This document shows, piece after piece, positions 19,620 through 29,818 of a stretch of 64,000 nt of DNA. This stretch comes from Entamoeba histolytica HM-1:IMSS (Eukaryota > Evosea > Mastigamoebida > Endamoebidae). The notes under the pieces were generated by a model. It saw nothing but the letters and a program-made list of their open reading frames with translations. It was not told the DNA's origin and did no database searches. The translations under genes were made by a program, and so were the position numbers. The stretch's first letter is position 1. Every line of letters starts with the position of its first letter. Where the stretch lies: positions 1 through 64,000 of the forward strand of contig NW_001914902.1 of assembly GCF_000208925.1 (NCBI RefSeq), read 5' to 3'.

Positions 19620-20237
19620 ATGACTGCCAATACATATAAATTAGTTATGCTTGGAGGAGGTGCTGTTGGAAAATCTGCTATAACTGTTCAATTAGTATCA
19701 GGACATTTTGTTCAAATTTATGATCCAACTATTGAAGACTCTTATAGAACATCTATTTCTGTTGATGGAGAAATGGTTTCACTTGATATTTTGGATACTG
19801 CAGGTCAAGAAGAATATTCTGCTTTAAGAGATCAATACATGCGATCAGGTGATGGATATGTTATTGTATATTCCATTACATCAACCACATCTTTCTTAGA
19901 AGCCAATGGATTTAGAGAACAATTATATCGTGTTCTTGATAAAGATGTATCAGAACATGTTTCAATTGCTCTTTGTGGAAATAAATGCGATTTAGAAAGT
20001 GAAAGACAAGTCCAAACTAATGAAGCTAAAAACTTAGCTGAACAATGGAAAGTGTTATTCTTTGAAACTTCTGCTAAAGCTAAAATTAATATTACTGAAA
20101 CTTTCCAAGCTTTAGTTAAAGACATCAAAGCAAATAGAGCAGCCACAGAACCTTCTGCCACAACTGCAGAGGCTAATGATTCAAAAGGAAAGAAGGATAA
20201 AAAAGAAAAGAAAGAAAAGAAATGCATAATGTTCTAA
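19620..20237 (+). CDS. Ras-family small GTPase
   Basis: This 205-residue GTPase cycles between GTP and GDP at membranes to control signalling. G1 GGGAVGKS (12-19), effector loop YDPTIEDSY as in true Ras/Rap, G3 DTAGQ with catalytic Gln63 (human Q61; Rap has Thr), G4 GNKCDLE, G5 ETSAK. The tail is a Lys-rich polybasic stretch ending in the CAAX box CIMF, which predicts prenylation of Cys202. With Gln63 it is more Ras than Rap. The residue equivalent to human Ras Gly13 is Ala15. A perfect initiator lies just upstream. It neighbours a Rap-GAP gene and an Arf gene. Confidence 0.95.
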   Translation: MTANTYKLVMLGGGAVGKSAITVQLVSGHFVQIYDPTIEDSYRTSISVDGEMVSLDILDTAGQEEYSALRDQYMRSGDGYVIVYSITSTTSFLEANGFREQLYRVLDKDVSEHVSIALCGNKCDLESERQVQTNEAKNLAEQWKVLFFETSAKAKINITETFQALVKDIKANRAATEPSATTAEANDSKGKKDKKEKKEKKCIMF

Positions 20238-20460
20238 AAACTTAGTTCTCTCATCTTCTGTAGATGAGTTTTTATAATAACTCTTTAAAGTTTTTTATAT
20301 CTTATTGTTGTTGTTTTAGAATTAGATAAATGAAAGAATAGAGAATTCTTGCTTTACTGACCAAAACATCAAAGTGAATTTATAGATTTTATTAATTTAA
20401 ACTAATTTTTATAATAATAAACTGAATTATATAAAACCCTATCCTGAAAAACAGTCTATT

Positions 20461-21705
20461 ATGTCTTTGTGGGATAATACTGCATTTTCTTCCGTTGTTA
20501 AAAATACAAATAACAATCAAGAAAACATTAGTGATGAAGATGAAGAAACAGAAATGAATGGTGTTCCAATGGAAGAAGAAAGTGAAGATGAAAATATTGA
20601 TAAAGAAGAAGTTTCAACAGAGGAAGGAATTAGTGAAGAAGAAGATATAAGTAATGAAGATGATAATGAAAATGAAGAAGATATAAGTAATGAAGATGAT
20701 GATGATGAAAATGAAGAAGAAGATGAAGAAGAAGATGATGAAAATGATAATGAAAATGAAGAAGATGAAGATATAAGTAATGAAGAAGAAGATGAAGGGG
20801 AAGAATTAGAGTCAAAATCAGAAGAAGATATTGAAGAAGATATTGATGCAAAAGATATTGTTTTAGGAGGTGTTCCACAAAAAGAAAGTGATAAAGAAGA
20901 CTCATCAGAGGAGGATGAAAAACCAAAATATAAAAGTAAAAAAGAAAGAAAAGAGTTAAGTTTGATAACTCACTCTAAAGAAGCAGAAAGAACTGTATTT
21001 ATTGCAAATGTTAATATTAAAGTTAAACCAGCTCAAATGAAAAAATTTTTAAAACAGTTTGGTAAATTAGAGTCATATAGATTTCGTGGTGGTGCATTTA
21101 TTCAGGATGAAAAATCAAAGAAAGTCCATTTCTTAAAGAAAGAATATGATACAAAAGTAAGAAAAACACAAAATTGTTATGCTGTTTATACTACTCCAGA
21201 AGATGCAGAAAAAGCTGCTAAAGAAATTGATGGAAAAGAATTTTTAGGATATCATTTAAGAGCTGATTGGGAAGTTAATAAAGGAAAGAAAAGAAATATT
21301 CGACAAACAATATTTGTTGGTAATTTACCATTTAAAATGGAAGAAGAACAATTAAGAAAACTCTTTAGCAAAGCTGGAGAAATAGAACGTGTTAAAATTG
21401 TTAGAGAGTCTAAATCAGGTATGGGAAGAGGTATTGGTTTTGTTACATTTACAAATAAGGAAGATGTACAAAAAGGACTTAATATGGTTGGAGAAAAAGT
21501 TAAAGGAAGACAAATTAGAGTTGAACCATGTTATAAAAATTATGACAAAATCAAACAAAAGAAAGCTGAAAGAATTACTAAAGCATTAGAAATGAAAAAA
21601 GAAAGAAAAAGAGTTTATAAAGAAAGAGTTAAAGCAAATATGGGAAAATTAGCAAAACAAAAACAAGAAAAGAAACCAACAAAAAAAATACATTCAAAAC
21701 AATAA
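20461..21705 (+). CDS. Nucleolar two-RRM protein, Nop12/RBM34-like
   Basis: A 414-residue protein with an extremely acidic Glu/Asp N-terminus (about 24-160), two RNA-recognition motifs (RRM1 from ERTVFIANVN, about 177-275; RRM2 RQTIFVGNLPF to GRQIRVEPC, about 281-357), and a Lys-rich C-terminus. This plan is that of Nop12/RBM34, which act in 60S pre-ribosome maturation in the nucleolus. RNP1 of RRM2 reads GRGIGFVTF and is canonical; RRM1 is looser, with a ~20-residue loop. Other acidic two-RRM nucleolar proteins (nucleolin-like) are possible but lack the basic tail. Confidence 0.8.
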   Translation: MSLWDNTAFSSVVKNTNNNQENISDEDEETEMNGVPMEEESEDENIDKEEVSTEEGISEEEDISNEDDNENEEDISNEDDDDENEEEDEEEDDENDNENEEDEDISNEEEDEGEELESKSEEDIEEDIDAKDIVLGGVPQKESDKEDSSEEDEKPKYKSKKERKELSLITHSKEAERTVFIANVNIKVKPAQMKKFLKQFGKLESYRFRGGAFIQDEKSKKVHFLKKEYDTKVRKTQNCYAVYTTPEDAEKAAKEIDGKEFLGYHLRADWEVNKGKKRNIRQTIFVGNLPFKMEEEQLRKLFSKAGEIERVKIVRESKSGMGRGIGFVTFTNKEDVQKGLNMVGEKVKGRQIRVEPCYKNYDKIKQKKAERITKALEMKKERKRVYKERVKANMGKLAKQKQEKKPTKKIHSKQ

Positions 21706-22619
<914 letters not shown>

Positions 22620-22837
22620 TTTTGATATTTCTTTTCTCACCTTTTCTTTTTATTTATTATTTTAATAATTATTTTAAAATTAAAAAGATAGAAAGAGAGG
22701 ATATTATAATTTAAAAGGAAAAGGTGTAAACAAAAACGAAAGAAGATAGAAAAGAAAAAGAGTAAATAATTATTTCTTTTTTGGTAAAATGTTTTGAAAG
22801 TAAATTGTTTACTAATAGTACTTTAGGTAGTTAAAAG

Positions 22838-23860
22838 TTAAATTCTTTCATAAAACAATATATATGACTTTTTTGAAACAATATCTATCTTATTAAGAGG
22901 TTTTACTGTTTCATCGTCAAAATGATACCATAAATTATTTATTTTACAATTAGCAGTAAAATGACCATGATTAATTGAACCTGTATGATCAATAGTTGCA
23001 TATAATTGATATTTTGTTACTCCAATAACAAAATCATTTAAAGGGAAAAGAATTGTAGTTTGATCTTTTTGTGTGTTATTTGAATGTTGTTCAAATCGAA
23101 GAATTTGAATAATAAGAATTGGAGGTGTTACAACGAATTCTTTATTATGAATTTGTGTATGATTACAATTAACACATGTTTGAAAAGAGTATAAATAACC
23201 AATTAAACAATCATAAATTGTTATATATTTTAATTCTTTTAATTCAGAATAATTTTTAAAGTTAACTTTTTTAAAAAATGAAAGATTTTTAATAATTGGT
23301 AATTGTAACAATGAAAATGGTTCAGAATGAGTTGAAGATATTCCACAAATTTCACAACAAAAATTACTTACAACTATTCCAGTTGTCATTTGAGTAATAA
23401 TTGATTTATTATTTTTAATATATTCAATATAATCTTTATAATAAACTTCATTATGTATTATAGGTGGTGGTTGAATAATACTTGTACCTCGAAGATCATT
23501 GTCCATAACATCAAGTAATAATAACAAAAATTCTGCAGCATCTTTTTGTTTTTTATCAGAAAATTGTTGGTTATAAATACCAAATGTAGTAAAAAAATAT
23601 TGAGGATAAATTGATTCTTTACGAGTGTATAATGTTTGAATTGTTTTTATTAAAGATTCGGTAACATTTTCTATTAATGAACATTTTGTGTTATTTTCAT
23701 TTATATAAACTTTTAATTGATATTGTAATGAATATTCTAAAAATTGTTTGGTATGTGCAATGCATTGTATTACAGCATTCATATAACATGTATTACCTAA
23801 ATTATAAAGTCCATTTGTTCCTTTAATTTTTGATGTATTGAACAAAGTTAAAAATGACAT
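22838..23860 (-). CDS. Ubiquitin-specific protease (USP family, C19)
   Basis: This 340-residue cysteine protease removes ubiquitin from proteins. The Cys box is GLYNLGNTCYMNAV (Cys25 nucleophile); the His box NHGHFTA carries His300 and is followed by WYHFDDETV with the catalytic Asp (315/316). A finger region with CCEIC and CVNC is suited to bind zinc. It is near the minimum size of the family, with no extra ubiquitin-binding domains. It is transcribed opposite to Arf; the two stop codons are about 220 bp apart. Substrates are unknown. Confidence 0.93.
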   Translation of the reverse strand: MSFLTLFNTSKIKGTNGLYNLGNTCYMNAVIQCIAHTKQFLEYSLQYQLKVYINENNTKCSLIENVTESLIKTIQTLYTRKESIYPQYFFTTFGIYNQQFSDKKQKDAAEFLLLLLDVMDNDLRGTSIIQPPPIIHNEVYYKDYIEYIKNNKSIITQMTTGIVVSNFCCEICGISSTHSEPFSLLQLPIIKNLSFFKKVNFKNYSELKELKYITIYDCLIGYLYSFQTCVNCNHTQIHNKEFVVTPPILIIQILRFEQHSNNTQKDQTTILFPLNDFVIGVTKYQLYATIDHTGSINHGHFTANCKINNLWYHFDDETVKPLNKIDIVSKKSYILFYERI

Positions 23861-24104
23861 TTAACTAAAAAATTTGTTTTAAGTTCTTTTTTTTTTTTTC
23901 TTTTTATAAATTGTGTTATTTTGTTTGTTAGAATTTTCATATTTTGTTTTATAAATAATTTATAGATTTATAAATTTCAGTTCTTATTAAAATAGTTTTT
24001 TAATGAAGCGAGCTCGAAACAATACTCATCACCAAGAAAATTCAAAAAAAAAAAAAATCTTTGACGTAGAAAAGCTGAACTGAAAACTGAAATATGTACA
24101 CATC

Positions 24105-24371
24105 ATGCAAACAGAAGTAGAGAAAATGACTCAAAAATGGTATTTTATTGAAAATGAAGAAGAGTATGCGTTCTGGATAAATCTTTTTGCTAATCATTTG
24201 TCAAGAACCAAACATAATTTAACTGATAATTATGTTGCTAAAAAACGTGAAAAGTGTTTTGCTCTATTAATTAAAATTCTTAAATCTCATCTTAAAGAAA
24301 ACCAAAAGTGTTTTATAGTTAAAAAAGAAGGATGTTTTTTCTGTCCATATGATGTTGTTTCTTATTGTTAA
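24105..24371 (+). CDS. Small Cys-containing protein, unknown
   Basis: An 88-residue protein with a Trp/Tyr-rich N-terminus (KWYFIENEEEYAFWINLF), a basic middle and the C-terminal cluster CFFCPYDVVSYC. I recognise no family. Composition and hydrophobic pattern look like a real folded protein. It is convergent with the TLDc gene downstream. An upstream ATG at 24094 opens an eight-codon frame that overlaps the start. Confidence 0.6.
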   Translation: MQTEVEKMTQKWYFIENEEEYAFWINLFANHLSRTKHNLTDNYVAKKREKCFALLIKILKSHLKENQKCFIVKKEGCFFCPYDVVSYC

Positions 24372-24652
24372 TTGAATTCTTTCATTTTTACTTTTATTTA
24401 TGTGTTATTTAATTACTGTGATTTTTTATTTTCATTTTTTTGGTGATTGGATATTGAATAGTATGTAAAATTGAAGTACTTTTTGAGGTTTCTATTCGAA
24501 TTTTTTTTTTTTATTTTAGATCTTCTTGCTTCTATCAAGAATTTCATAGTCTAATATTAGAAGTCAGAAAAAGTTTATTTTCATCTGATGATTTATTTTT
24601 AGTCTTTGATTTTAGAAAAAAACAGTAAAAAAGTTAAAAATCATAAGAAAAA

Positions 24653-25651
24653 TCAATCATCAAACCATTCCAAGCCATAGATGCTGTCCAAAAAAAATTC
24701 ATTGTTATCATTTAATGGAGTAAAAATATTACTAAAACTTTGATTATCACAAAAAGGTGGTAATGAATATACAGCACAAAAGTCATCAACTTCAATCCAA
24801 CATTTTTGTTTAGTTATCCAAAGGAAGTCTGGAATAGAAAAAATCTCATCTTTTCGTTTTAACAACGGTAAAGTAATCATATTATCACTTGAGTTAAATG
24901 AAATTACTGGTTCTAAATGAAGTGGGTTCAATAATGTAAATACAAATCCATCAGAATCATGAGATCCATATGAATGTTTTGATGATTGAAAAGATGATGA
25001 AAATACACCAAATACAAATCCATCTGTTGACGTTATCATAAACATTGCATTTTTTACATTTCTTAAACTTGAATTAATTTTAGCACTATATAATCCATCT
25101 AATGATGAATTATAAAAACAACGATAATGTTTATGTTTCATTTTTTCTTTTAATATATCAAAGTTTCTATCTAATTCTGGTGATTTATCAAATTCTATAA
25201 CTTGAGTTGTAAATTCTTTTTGTTCTTTTTCAATTTTACCAAAGTGAATTGAAATACGTTGACTTGGTGGAATATAACCATTTATTGGTTTAATACATAA
25301 TTCACTTGATTCAGACACTTCACTTTCAGAAGGTGTACTTGTTCTAATAAGTGGTTGAGTAATAAGAAATGGTTTTTGAATATGTTGAATTGAATCAAAT
25401 AAGGGTAGGTAATTATTTTTAATTTCACTTGGAAGTATTAATCGTTGAAAAGATAATTGGTTCACTTTTTTTTCTATTTCTTGTATTTTATCTAAGCTAG
25501 TTTTTAAGTTTTTATCTTCATTGAGTATTGTTTCATATGTAATTGATTCGTTAACAAGTTTAAGGTTTTGGAGTTCTTTCTCAAGCCAAATCCTTTCTTT
25601 TTTCTTTTCATTTAGGAGTTGATTGAGTTTATCAAATGATGTATCTCCCAT
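24653..25651 (-). CDS. TLDc-domain protein with N-terminal coiled coil
   Basis: 332 residues from the ATG at 25651 (the frame also allows TTG one codon earlier, which I reject). The N-terminal ~65 residues are a coiled coil (KLNQLLNEKKKERIWLEKEL...). Residues about 160-332 form a TLDc domain: RCFYNSSLDG, then MFMITSTDGFVFGVFSSS, DGFVFTLLNP and a Trp-rich end. The family is linked to oxidative-stress defence and V-ATPase binding elsewhere; many Entamoeba members have no assigned role. It is divergent from the COG2-like gene, with ~135 bp between the two starts, which probably share a promoter region. Confidence 0.82.
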   Translation of the reverse strand: MGDTSFDKLNQLLNEKKKERIWLEKELQNLKLVNESITYETILNEDKNLKTSLDKIQEIEKKVNQLSFQRLILPSEIKNNYLPLFDSIQHIQKPFLITQPLIRTSTPSESEVSESSELCIKPINGYIPPSQRISIHFGKIEKEQKEFTTQVIEFDKSPELDRNFDILKEKMKHKHYRCFYNSSLDGLYSAKINSSLRNVKNAMFMITSTDGFVFGVFSSSFQSSKHSYGSHDSDGFVFTLLNPLHLEPVISFNSSDNMITLPLLKRKDEIFSIPDFLWITKQKCWIEVDDFCAVYSLPPFCDNQSFSNIFTPLNDNNEFFLDSIYGLEWFDD

Positions 25652-25785
25652 CAATATATGTTTTGTTTTTTTACTCCTTTTTTCAAGATTTCATTCTTCT
25701 TTTTCTTTAGTATAAAATAATTTATATTTATAATAATATTTACTAGAAATGAATAGTAAATTCTATTGAAACTCCAAAAGTCAGA

Positions 25786-26534
25786 ATGACAACAACATCC
25801 CGAGAACAAATACTCAAATATATTACTGACTACAATGAATTTGACGTTTGGGAATGTATTGGAAAATGTGAAAGTGATGGAGACATAGATGGTATTGCCA
25901 ATGAATTACAAGAGTATAAAAACAAAAATTCTAATGCATTAATTGAACTTATTAATACAAGGTTTGAAGATCTTGTATTTCTCTCAAAAACATTATCTGA
26001 AATTAAAGAAGTTACAAATGAAATCAAATATCCAATGAAAGTACTTGAAAAACAAACTTCAGATAAAATTAAATTAATTAAATTAGAAATTGAAGAAGTA
26101 GTTAATGAATTAACTCAAAAACAAGTTCATGAAGAAGAAATGGAAAAACAAAAAATTGAAATGCAAATAATGAATTGTTATAAAAGACTTAAAAATAATC
26201 TTATTCAACCTAAAAGTGTAGAACAAGTAGAAACAGCATGTTATCAATTAGAAATGTTAAAATATCTTATTCATTGTCATAATGAAGCAGAATGTGCAGA
26301 AAAAATATCACGTTTGTTTTTTTTTTTTCTTAATAAAGAAATCTTTGAAATTTATTTAATCTTTTAGGAAGTTTTACTGATATTGAAAATACTATTCATA
26401 CATTATTAGAAAATTTTTTATTGGAATACGCTACAACAAATGATCAAGAAAAAATAGAAATATGTTCTAATTGTTATCATCTACTTGGAGAAATGGATTT
26501 ATCTCAAAACATTCAAACAAAATAAATTTATAAC
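25786..26534 (+). CDS. COG2-like subunit, N-terminal domain only, two exons
   Basis: Exons 25786-26311 and 26368-26534, joined over a 56-bp GTTTGT...TAG intron, give 230 residues; without splicing the frame ends in a Phe-rich run. The N-terminus (FDVWECIGKC...ELQEYKNKNSNALIELINTRFEDLVFLSKTL) follows the COG2 pattern of a short acidic start, a helix and then the N/R-x-D/E-D-x-V-x-L-S-x-x-L segment. COG2 is part of the conserved oligomeric Golgi tethering complex. Full COG2 is about 700 residues or more, so this would be only the N-terminal bundle. Another coiled-coil tether or vesicle protein is possible. Confidence 0.6.
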
Positions 26535-26658
26535 TCTTTTTTTTTTAATATACTTTATATTATTTAATATTTTTATTATTTAATAAACTATGAAGAATGA
26601 GGATTAAAAACAATATATGAAATGAGAACAATCTTAAAAAAGTATTAAAGGAAGTTAA

Positions 26659-26943
26659 ATGCAAACACCTGAAAATCCTGAAATAACTGAATTAAAAAAT
26701 CAATTGGAACAACTCAAAGTTCAAAAAAATGAGTTGGTTCAAAAAAAAGAGGAAATTGAAAAACAAAAATCATCTACTTATTTAAAAAGTTTATTACAAC
26801 AACAAAATAAACAAATTAATCAAAATTGTTCTGAACTTATTTCTAAACTTATGTCGAATGAAATAACTTTTGATGAATTTTCAACAAAGTTTATTGAATT
26901 AAAAACAAATTCTCATTTAAATATAATGTTAATGGGAAAGTAA
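26659..26943 (+). CDS. Small coiled-coil protein, Vps37/Mod(r)-like
   Basis: A 94-residue protein: helical coiled coil (5-45) followed by ELISKLMSNEITFDEFSTKFIELKTNSHLNIM. The C-terminal pattern (L-x-x-G/N-x-I-x-x-x-x-F-x-x-x-F/Y-x-x-x-R/K-x-x-x-H) resembles the Mod(r) domain of Vps37, an ESCRT-I subunit that sorts ubiquitinated cargo into multivesicular bodies. It is much shorter than known Vps37 proteins, so the match is tentative. A Vps25 gene (ESCRT-II) lies 23 kb away. Confidence 0.5.
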   Translation: MQTPENPEITELKNQLEQLKVQKNELVQKKEEIEKQKSSTYLKSLLQQQNKQINQNCSELISKLMSNEITFDEFSTKFIELKTNSHLNIMLMGK

Positions 26944-27012
26944 TTAAAATGTTTTTTTTATTTTGTTATATATTACAAAAAAAAATTTGTTTTTTGAAAC
27001 TCTTTAAACAAA

Positions 27013-27081
27013 AAAACTTAAAAAGAAAAAAGAAACTTAAAAAAAAAGAAAAAAGAAACTTAAAAAAAAAGAAAAAGAAAG
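27013..27081 (+). repeat. Short tandem repeat upstream of the LRR-PP2C gene
   Basis: Three imperfect copies of an A-rich unit of about 18-24 bp built around GAAACTTAAAA lie directly before the ATG at 27083. The GAAACTT words recall a degenerate GAAC-type promoter box, but replication slippage in A-rich DNA also explains them. Confidence 0.6.
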
Positions 27082-27082
27082 A

Positions 27083-29584
27083 ATGGCAATAGTTAAAAAG
27101 ATAGATCAACACCTTAAAGTTATTCCCGAAGAATTATGTAGAACACAAAGTATTTATATAAATGTAGGAGAATTAAATTTTGGGAATAATGAATTTGAAG
27201 AAATACCTGAAACCATTCAATTATTTAGTTCATTAAAGAAAATATCATTTGCAAGTAATAAGTTAAGAGAAGTAAATGATTATTTATTTTCATTAACAGG
27301 ATTAGAATATATTTGTTTAAATCAAAATAAAATAGAAGAAATTAATAATAAAATTACTGAATTAACACAATTAACATCATTTGAAGCATGTGCAAATAAA
27401 TTACATGAATTTAATTTTAATCTTAATATTCAACGATTAGATCTTTCAGCTAATTTCTTTACAACATTAAATTTTAGTTCAACACGATTAACATTTTTAG
27501 ATATTTCACAAAATGATTTAACGTCATTTCCAAATTTAAATTGTCCAAATTTAGAAAGAATCAATGCGTCATTTAATAATATTGAATTATTACCAGATGA
27601 TATTACAATTTTAAGTTCACTTAAAAGTTGTGATCTTAGAAATAATAAAATAAAATCATTACCAAAAAATTTTTCAATTCTTACTTCATTAACATATTTA
27701 CAATTAGCTAATAATCCAATTAATAATGTTCCACCCAATTTTGAAGTAATGAGAATTAGAAAATTAAATGTAAATGGAACACAAAATTTAATATTTAATC
27801 CAATAACAACATTAAAAGAATTAAATTATTCAAAAGTAGGAGTAGATGTATTATTTGATAATTATTCAATATTAAAGAATTTAGAAACACTTGATGTATC
27901 AAATAATTTATTTAAAACATTAACATTAACATCAGAAAAAATGATAAGTTGTAATTGTTCAAATAATAAATTAACAACATTAATAATTGAAAAAGGATGT
28001 TCTATTCAAAAATTATTAGCTAGAAATAATGAAATTAGTTTTATTGATTCTTCAATTTATTTTAATTCAAAATTATGTGTTTTAGATTTAAGTAATAATA
28101 AAATTACTTCATTACCAAATAAACCAGATATGTCTAGATTAAATTATTTAAGTATTGGATTTAATAAATTATCTTCTTTTGATATGGATTTGAATAAATT
28201 CTCTTCATTAACATTTTTAGATATTTCTTTTAATAAATTAAATGTAATTCCTTCTCAAATCGGTGGATTAACTCAATTAAAAACTTTATATATTACTGGA
28301 AATAATATTTCATTATTACCAAATGAATTTTCAAATTTAATTTCATTAACTACTTTACATTGTTCTGAAAATAAATTTACTTTATTTCCTAATGTTCTTT
28401 TAAATTTATCTCATTTATCTAAATTATATATTTCTTCTAATTATTTTGAATCAATTCCTTTATTATCTTCTCTTATTAATCTTCAAACTTTAGATATTTC
28501 TAATTGTTTCTTAACTTCTTGTACTTCTATTATTAATTTATCTCATTTAGAACAATTAAATTTAAGTAATAATTATTTATCAATTCCTCATAATTTTAAT
28601 GGTTGTACTTCATTAATTTATCTTGATTTATCTTATAATTCTCTTCAATCATTTATTGATGTTAATGACTTTAAAAATCTTGCTTTATTAGATTTATCTT
28701 TTAATGATTTAATTAAATTACCAAATCATAATCCTTCTACAACTGTTCTTATTAATGGTTGTATTCGTCTTCAAAAATTCCCATTTTTATCTAGATTTTA
28801 TCATAACCTTAAGTTTAGGTCAATCCCTACTACTTGTGCAACTGCACAAATGTGTGCTGATAGAGATGAAATGCAAGATTCTTTAATTTGTATTCCTCAT
28901 TTCGCAGCACCAGAACATTATTTATTTGCTGGAATTGATGGACATTCTGGAAAATATGTTTCTTATAAGTTTTCTATTAGATTTCCAGAAATATTTTATG
29001 AAATGTTATCAAGAGATTCTGGAGCATTAAATATTATAGATGCTTTATATCAATCATTTGATACTATTCAAAATGAATTTGCAAATGATCCTAATGTTAC
29101 TGATGGTGCTGTTGCAACAGTAATATTTATGACTCCTACTAAAATTTATACTGCACAATGTGGAGATTGTCGTGCTGTTTATATTACTTCATCTGGAGTT
29201 GTTCAATTAGCTCCAGAACATAAAACAAGTGATAGAATAGAACAAATGAGAATTCGTTCACAAGGAGGTTTTGTATCTGAAAATCTTAGAGTTTGTGGAT
29301 TACTTGTTGCTCGTTCTGTTGGTGATGTAAAAAATAAACCTATTATTACACATGTACCTGACATTACTTGTTTTGATAGAAGAGATGATGAAGAGTATTT
29401 AGTTGTTGCAACTGATGGAGTTTGGGATGAAATTTCTAATTTAAAAATTCATGATATATTACATTCAAATAGAAGAGTTTATAGAACAAGTGAATTATCT
29501 GGTTTAGTTAAAGATATTGCTTGTGTTAGTTGTATATCTGGACAACATCCTGATAATATTGGAATTGTTCTTTGTCGCTTCTAA
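27083..29584 (+). CDS. Leucine-rich-repeat protein phosphatase 2C
   Basis: 833 residues. About 25-570 is a long array of ~23-residue leucine-rich repeats (L-x-x-L-x-L-x-x-N-x-L). About 575-833 is a PP2C metal-dependent Ser/Thr phosphatase: DGHSG (Asp619 region), QCGDCRAVY, ARSVGD, ATDGVWDE (Asp778) and C-terminal PDNIGIVLCRF supply the metal-binding acids. It should dephosphorylate Ser/Thr on targets chosen by the repeats, as in PHLPP-like and LRR-adenylyl-cyclase-like proteins. No signal peptide or membrane segment. LRR-PP2C fusions are multi-copy in Entamoeba. The DRDEMQDSL stretch stands where the first PP2C Asp is expected. Confidence 0.93.
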   Translation: MAIVKKIDQHLKVIPEELCRTQSIYINVGELNFGNNEFEEIPETIQLFSSLKKISFASNKLREVNDYLFSLTGLEYICLNQNKIEEINNKITELTQLTSFEACANKLHEFNFNLNIQRLDLSANFFTTLNFSSTRLTFLDISQNDLTSFPNLNCPNLERINASFNNIELLPDDITILSSLKSCDLRNNKIKSLPKNFSILTSLTYLQLANNPINNVPPNFEVMRIRKLNVNGTQNLIFNPITTLKELNYSKVGVDVLFDNYSILKNLETLDVSNNLFKTLTLTSEKMISCNCSNNKLTTLIIEKGCSIQKLLARNNEISFIDSSIYFNSKLCVLDLSNNKITSLPNKPDMSRLNYLSIGFNKLSSFDMDLNKFSSLTFLDISFNKLNVIPSQIGGLTQLKTLYITGNNISLLPNEFSNLISLTTLHCSENKFTLFPNVLLNLSHLSKLYISSNYFESIPLLSSLINLQTLDISNCFLTSCTSIINLSHLEQLNLSNNYLSIPHNFNGCTSLIYLDLSYNSLQSFIDVNDFKNLALLDLSFNDLIKLPNHNPSTTVLINGCIRLQKFPFLSRFYHNLKFRSIPTTCATAQMCADRDEMQDSLICIPHFAAPEHYLFAGIDGHSGKYVSYKFSIRFPEIFYEMLSRDSGALNIIDALYQSFDTIQNEFANDPNVTDGAVATVIFMTPTKIYTAQCGDCRAVYITSSGVVQLAPEHKTSDRIEQMRIRSQGGFVSENLRVCGLLVARSVGDVKNKPIITHVPDITCFDRRDDEEYLVVATDGVWDEISNLKIHDILHSNRRVYRTSELSGLVKDIACVSCISGQHPDNIGIVLCRF

Positions 29585-29818
29585 TTTACGTTTTGTTGAG
29601 TCTTTTTAAAACAATTCTTTTTATTATTTTTTTATAATTCTTTTATTATATGTAATAGTATTTTATTATAATATACTATAATAAAACTATTCTATTTTTA
29701 TTAAACGTTTTTTTCTTTTTTTTTTTTTAAATGCAAAAACTTTTCTAAAAATATTATCCATAAACTAAAAAAGGAAGGAAAAAAAGAAAAAATTTTAGTT
29801 TGGTAAACTCTAACTAAA

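Noticed and set aside
19832..20227. 131-codon antisense frame in the Ras gene
   Set aside because: Shadow of the Ras coding sequence; no start context and no domain.
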